This document shows positions 22,854-24,989 of a stretch of 24,989 nucleotides of DNA, piece by piece (the stretch's first letter is position 1; every line of letters begins with the position of its first letter). The notes beneath the pieces were generated by a model. That model saw only the letters and a program-made list of their open reading frames with translations, did no database searches and was not told the DNA's origin. Made by a program: the position numbers and the translations under genes. Source of the DNA: Flavobacteriales bacterium UBA720 (lineage in GTDB: Bacteria; Bacteroidota; Bacteroidia; Flavobacteriales; Weeksellaceae); the NCBI GenBank assembly GCA_002297505.1, contig DBLQ01000109.1, forward strand, positions 39,257 through 64,245, read 5' to 3'.

Positions 22854-23753
22854 TTACAGCGATTTGGTTTCTTCTGAGGCCACTTCTTTGCGTCTTCTTG
22901 ACTTCACGATACCGTTGACAATAATCGCGGTAATCATCACCACCGAAGCGCCATAGAATACAGGACTCATATGTTCTGATGCTCCAAAGATAAAAAAAGC
23001 CAGAATAATTCCGTACACAGGCTCCAGATTCACTGTGAGAATCAATGTAAAAGGTGAGATAAACTTCATCAGTTGTACACTCTCGAACATAGGATAAGCC
23101 GTGAAGACAGAAGCCAGTAATGTTATTAACGCAAGATCGGTATAACTTATTTCGCTCACAGCAGAAATTTGTCCCGTAATCAGAAAATAAAGGCTGATGA
23201 CCAGCCAGCCACCAGCGATTTCGTAGAAAATAATATTACCGGAATTGGTTTTCCCAAACATTTTTCCATTGTAAACTGAAAATATCGTCCCAAACAATGC
23301 GCAGAGGATGCCGTAGAAAATTCCTTCTTTATATTTAAGTTCGGCATTAAAAATCAATGACATGCAGATGACAATGATGACGCCAATAACAATCTCAAAC
23401 CAATCCGGCCTTCTGCGGAAAATCAGCGGCTCCATAAGTGCTGCAAATAGCGTGGAGAGCGACAGGCAGGATAATGCTATTGAAACATTAGAGACTTTGA
23501 TAGACTGGAAAAAGAACAGCCAGTGAAACGCCATGACAGATCCGATAGCGATGAGCTGCAGCAGGAGACGTCTGGTTACCTTTATACTCTGCTTCCTGAA
23601 GATCCTGAGATACAGATAAAGGAAAACTGCTGCCAGAGACATCCTGTAGAATACCAGAACATTGGCTTCGGCAGAAATCAGCTTGCCAAGAATAGCTGTA
23701 AATCCCCATAAAAAGACAATAAAATGCAACCTCAGCAGGTAAGAATTTTTCAT
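22854..23753 (-). CDS. EamA/DMT-family transporter
   Basis: A 299-residue inner-membrane permease of the drug/metabolite transporter superfamily. Ten hydrophobic segments form two EamA repeats. The first begins LRLHFIVFLWGFTAILGKLIS, and the second contains the usual LAPVYGIILAFFIFGE-like signature, here NLEPVYGIILAFFIFGASEH. A basic C-terminal tail (SRRRKEVASEETKSL) lies in the cytoplasm. Such proteins export amino acids, nucleotides or other metabolites, and the substrate cannot be read from sequence. It is the first gene of an operon with the PorV/PorQ-family and unknown exported genes. A TAATTTTG element at 23779-23786 is its likely promoter, and a possible peptide gene with a hairpin lies upstream of that. 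Confidence 0.92.
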   Translation of the reverse strand: MKNSYLLRLHFIVFLWGFTAILGKLISAEANVLVFYRMSLAAVFLYLYLRIFRKQSIKVTRRLLLQLIAIGSVMAFHWLFFFQSIKVSNVSIALSCLSLSTLFAALMEPLIFRRRPDWFEIVIGVIIVICMSLIFNAELKYKEGIFYGILCALFGTIFSVYNGKMFGKTNSGNIIFYEIAGGWLVISLYFLITGQISAVSEISYTDLALITLLASVFTAYPMFESVQLMKFISPFTLILTVNLEPVYGIILAFFIFGASEHMSPVFYGASVVMITAIIVNGIVKSRRRKEVASEETKSL

Positions 23754-23778
23754 AGGGAAACGCTTATTTTTCAGTGGG

Positions 23779-23786
23779 CAAAATTA
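23779..23786 (-). promoter_or_regulatory. -7 promoter element of the EamA operon
   Basis: Minus-strand TAATTTTG, an exact TAnnTTTG match 25 nt before the EamA ATG. No clear -33 TTTG is seen. It lies downstream of the hairpin at 23836-23861, so that hairpin is outside the operon's own transcript. Confidence 0.5.
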
Positions 23787-23831
23787 AGTTAAAAAAAACA
23801 GTTTTGCAGACATCGCGAAAAATTTAGCACG

Positions 23832-23861
23832 AAAAAATCCGCACAAAGCTTCGTACGGATT
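23832..23861 (-). terminator. Terminator-like hairpin upstream of the EamA operon (minus strand)
   Basis: On the minus strand AATCCGTAC / GTGCGGATT form a 9-bp stem with one A-C mismatch and an 8-nt loop, followed by six T. Both annotated flanking genes diverge from here, so it ends neither of them. It would terminate a transcript begun between about 23870 and 24010, such as the small reading frame at 23917-23985. Confidence 0.6.
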
Positions 23862-23916
23862 CCTTTAATAATGACTTATTAAAATAAACATAAACTAACT
23901 AAAAATTTACATCAAT

Positions 23917-23985
23917 CTATTCATAACGTCTTATCCTTGCAAATATTGCTTTGGCAACGAATACAGGCACAATGCGTTTGGTCAT
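23917..23985 (-). CDS. Possible 22-residue basic peptide
   Basis: A small reading frame in the 270-nt gap between the divergent EamA and acyl-CoA carboxylase genes. The product starts MTKRIVPVFVAKAIF and ends ARIRRYE: alternating hydrophobic and basic residues with six Lys/Arg, so an amphipathic cationic peptide. A minus-strand terminator-like hairpin follows 55 nt after its stop, which suits a tiny independent gene or an attenuated leader. Against this, no good promoter is visible upstream on this strand, and its start overlaps the promoter of the carboxylase gene on the other strand. It resembles no family I can name. It may be a chance reading frame. Confidence 0.3.
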   Translation of the reverse strand: MTKRIVPVFVAKAIFARIRRYE

Positions 23986-24007
23986 TGTTCAAAAAATTTT
24001 ATCTTTA
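23977..24007 (+). promoter_or_regulatory. Promoter of the acyl-CoA carboxylase gene
   Basis: TTTG (23977-23980), an exact 19-nt spacer, then TATCTTTA (24000-24007), one base from TAnnTTTG. Transcription should start near 24014, only about 10 nt before the start codon at 24024. Confidence 0.65.
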
Positions 24008-24023
24008 GCAAAAAGAAAAATGT

Positions 24024-24989
24024 ATGGATTTAGAATTCAATAAAAGAGAAGATGTCAATAAACTGAAGCTTTCCGAAATCCGGCGGACGCTGGCCAAAAT
24101 CAAACTGGGCGGTGGCGAAAAAGCCTTGCAGAAGCAGCGCGACCAGGGCAAGATGACGGCACGGGAAAGACTGGACTATCTTTTCGATAAAAATTCTAAC
24201 ACAATAGAAATTGGCGCCTTTGCCGGGTACGGAATGTATGAAAAGGAAGGTGGCTGCCCTGCTGGTGGCGTGGTGGTGAAGATAGGTTACATCTCGGGCA
24301 AGCAATGCATTGTGGTAGCCAACGATGCTACTGTAAAGGCCGGCGCATGGTTCCCCATCACAGGAAAGAAGAATCTGCGGGCGCAGGAAATTGCAATGGA
24401 AAACCGTTTGCCGATTATTTATCTTGTTGACTCTGCAGGAGTTTATCTGCCGATGCAGGACGAGATCTTCCCGGATAAAGAAATGTTTGGCAGGATTTTC
24501 CGGAACAATGCCAAAATGAGCGCCAGCGGCATCATCCAGATTTCAGCGATTATGGGAAGCTGCGTGGCTGGCGGCGCCTACCTCCCGATCATGAGTGATG
24601 AAGCGATGATTGTGGACAAAACCGGAAGTATTTTCCTTGCCGGAAGTTACCTGGTGAAGGCTGCCATTGGAGAAAATATTGATAACGAAACGCTAGGCGG
24701 CGCAACGACACATTGCGAGATCTCTGGTGTCACCGATTACAAAGCGAAAGATGACAAGGACGCCCTGGACCGCATCAAAAACATCATGAAATCTATCGGT
24801 GATTTTGAAAAAGCCGGATTCGACAGGACAGAAAGTTTCCCGCCGAAAGAAAACCCGGACGATATTTTTGGACTCATGCCGGCTGCGCGCACCGAGCAAT
24901 ACGACACCAAGGCCATCATCAAGTGCCTGGTGGACCAATCGGAGTTTGAGGAATACAAGCCAGACTATGGCAAAAGCATCATTTGCGCC
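24024..24989 (+). CDS. Acyl-CoA carboxylase carboxyltransferase (beta) subunit, 5' part
   Basis: The first 322 codons of a biotin-dependent carboxyltransferase, open to the window edge (full family length is about 510-545). It moves carboxyl from biotin to an acyl-CoA. Visible motifs are GKMTARERLDYLFD (about 46-59), the oxyanion-type stretch FPITGKKNLRAQEIA, and VDSAGVYLPMQDEIFPDKEMFGRIF followed by MGSCVAGGAYLPIMSDEA. ETLGGATTHCEISGVTDY comes after these. That combination resembles methylcrotonyl-CoA carboxylase beta (leucine breakdown) more than propionyl-CoA carboxylase, but the family name is safer than a substrate. The start at 24024 is chosen because the ATG four bases earlier (24020) is out of frame and stops after seven codons. 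Its partner biotin subunit is not in view. Confidence 0.92.
   Translation, partial: MDLEFNKREDVNKLKLSEIRRTLAKIKLGGGEKALQKQRDQGKMTARERLDYLFDKNSNTIEIGAFAGYGMYEKEGGCPAGGVVVKIGYISGKQCIVVANDATVKAGAWFPITGKKNLRAQEIAMENRLPIIYLVDSAGVYLPMQDEIFPDKEMFGRIFRNNAKMSASGIIQISAIMGSCVAGGAYLPIMSDEAMIVDKTGSIFLAGSYLVKAAIGENIDNETLGGATTHCEISGVTDYKAKDDKDALDRIKNIMKSIGDFEKAGFDRTESFPPKENPDDIFGLMPAARTEQYDTKAIIKCLVDQSEFEEYKPDYGKSIICA

Noticed and set aside
24030..24938. Minus-strand open frames opposite the acyl-CoA carboxylase gene
   Set aside because: The plus strand encodes an unmistakable carboxyltransferase through the whole stretch.
1..24989. Search by eye for CRISPR repeats, tRNA/rRNA genes, insertion-sequence ends, integrases and sigma-54 (-24/-12) promoters
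   Set aside because: None found that could be supported; a covariance-model and repeat scan would be needed to exclude small RNAs firmly.

Overview
The window reads as chromosomal DNA of a flavobacterium, most likely of the Weeksellaceae (Chryseobacterium/Epilithonimonas-like). This is an inference from gene content and signals: Bacteroidota-type promoters (TTTG/TTG, about 19 nt, TAnnTTTG) before many genes, a type-B succinate dehydrogenase with one cytochrome b anchor in the order C-A-B, ribosomal protein S16 with a long Ala/Glu tail, a PorV/PorQ-family barrel, a lipoprotein with an acidic export signal after its cysteine, and the bacillithiol enzyme BshA. No rRNA, tRNA, CRISPR array, insertion sequence or phage gene was found. 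No gene-free stretch exceeds about 270 bases.

Layout. 1-1769 (+): end of a DNA photolyase gene, then rpsP and rimM, separated by a terminator and a near-perfect 15-bp inverted repeat. 1799-3470 (-): an unrecognised membrane protein and a BetR-like helix-turn-helix regulator. 3575-4650 (+), divergent from the regulator: a small secreted barrel-like protein and a CDP-alcohol phosphatidyltransferase. 4808-6256 (+): asnS. 6335-6834 (+): an AT-rich, overlapping toxin-antitoxin pair. 6921-8993 (+): a secreted M13 metallopeptidase. 9147-10610 (+): rpoN. 10786-14855 (+): the succinate dehydrogenase operon, sdhC-sdhA-(DUF2846-like gene)-sdhB. 15005-19553 (-): a PspC-like small membrane protein and a DUF2851 protein (one operon), then bshA and a GH3 glycosidase. 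19666-20946 (+): a surface-type lipoprotein and a 1-Cys peroxiredoxin. 20990-23753 (-): an apparent operon of an EamA transporter, a PorV/PorQ-family barrel and an unknown exported protein. 24024-24989 (+): the start of an acyl-CoA carboxylase carboxyltransferase subunit, cut by the window edge.

Most of the window is housekeeping: translation (rpsP, rimM, asnS), respiration (sdh), sigma-54 transcription (rpoN), redox protection (bshA, peroxiredoxin) and DNA repair (photolyase). Less explained parts are the extra exported protein inside the sdh operon, repeated TTAACG/AACGTTA motifs upstream of sdhC, the regulator/barrel/phosphatidyltransferase cluster, the EamA-PorV-unknown operon, and a possible 22-residue basic peptide gene with its own terminator-like hairpin at 23836-23985. 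I see no clear new defence or mobile system. The last item is the best candidate for something undescribed, and it rests on weak evidence.
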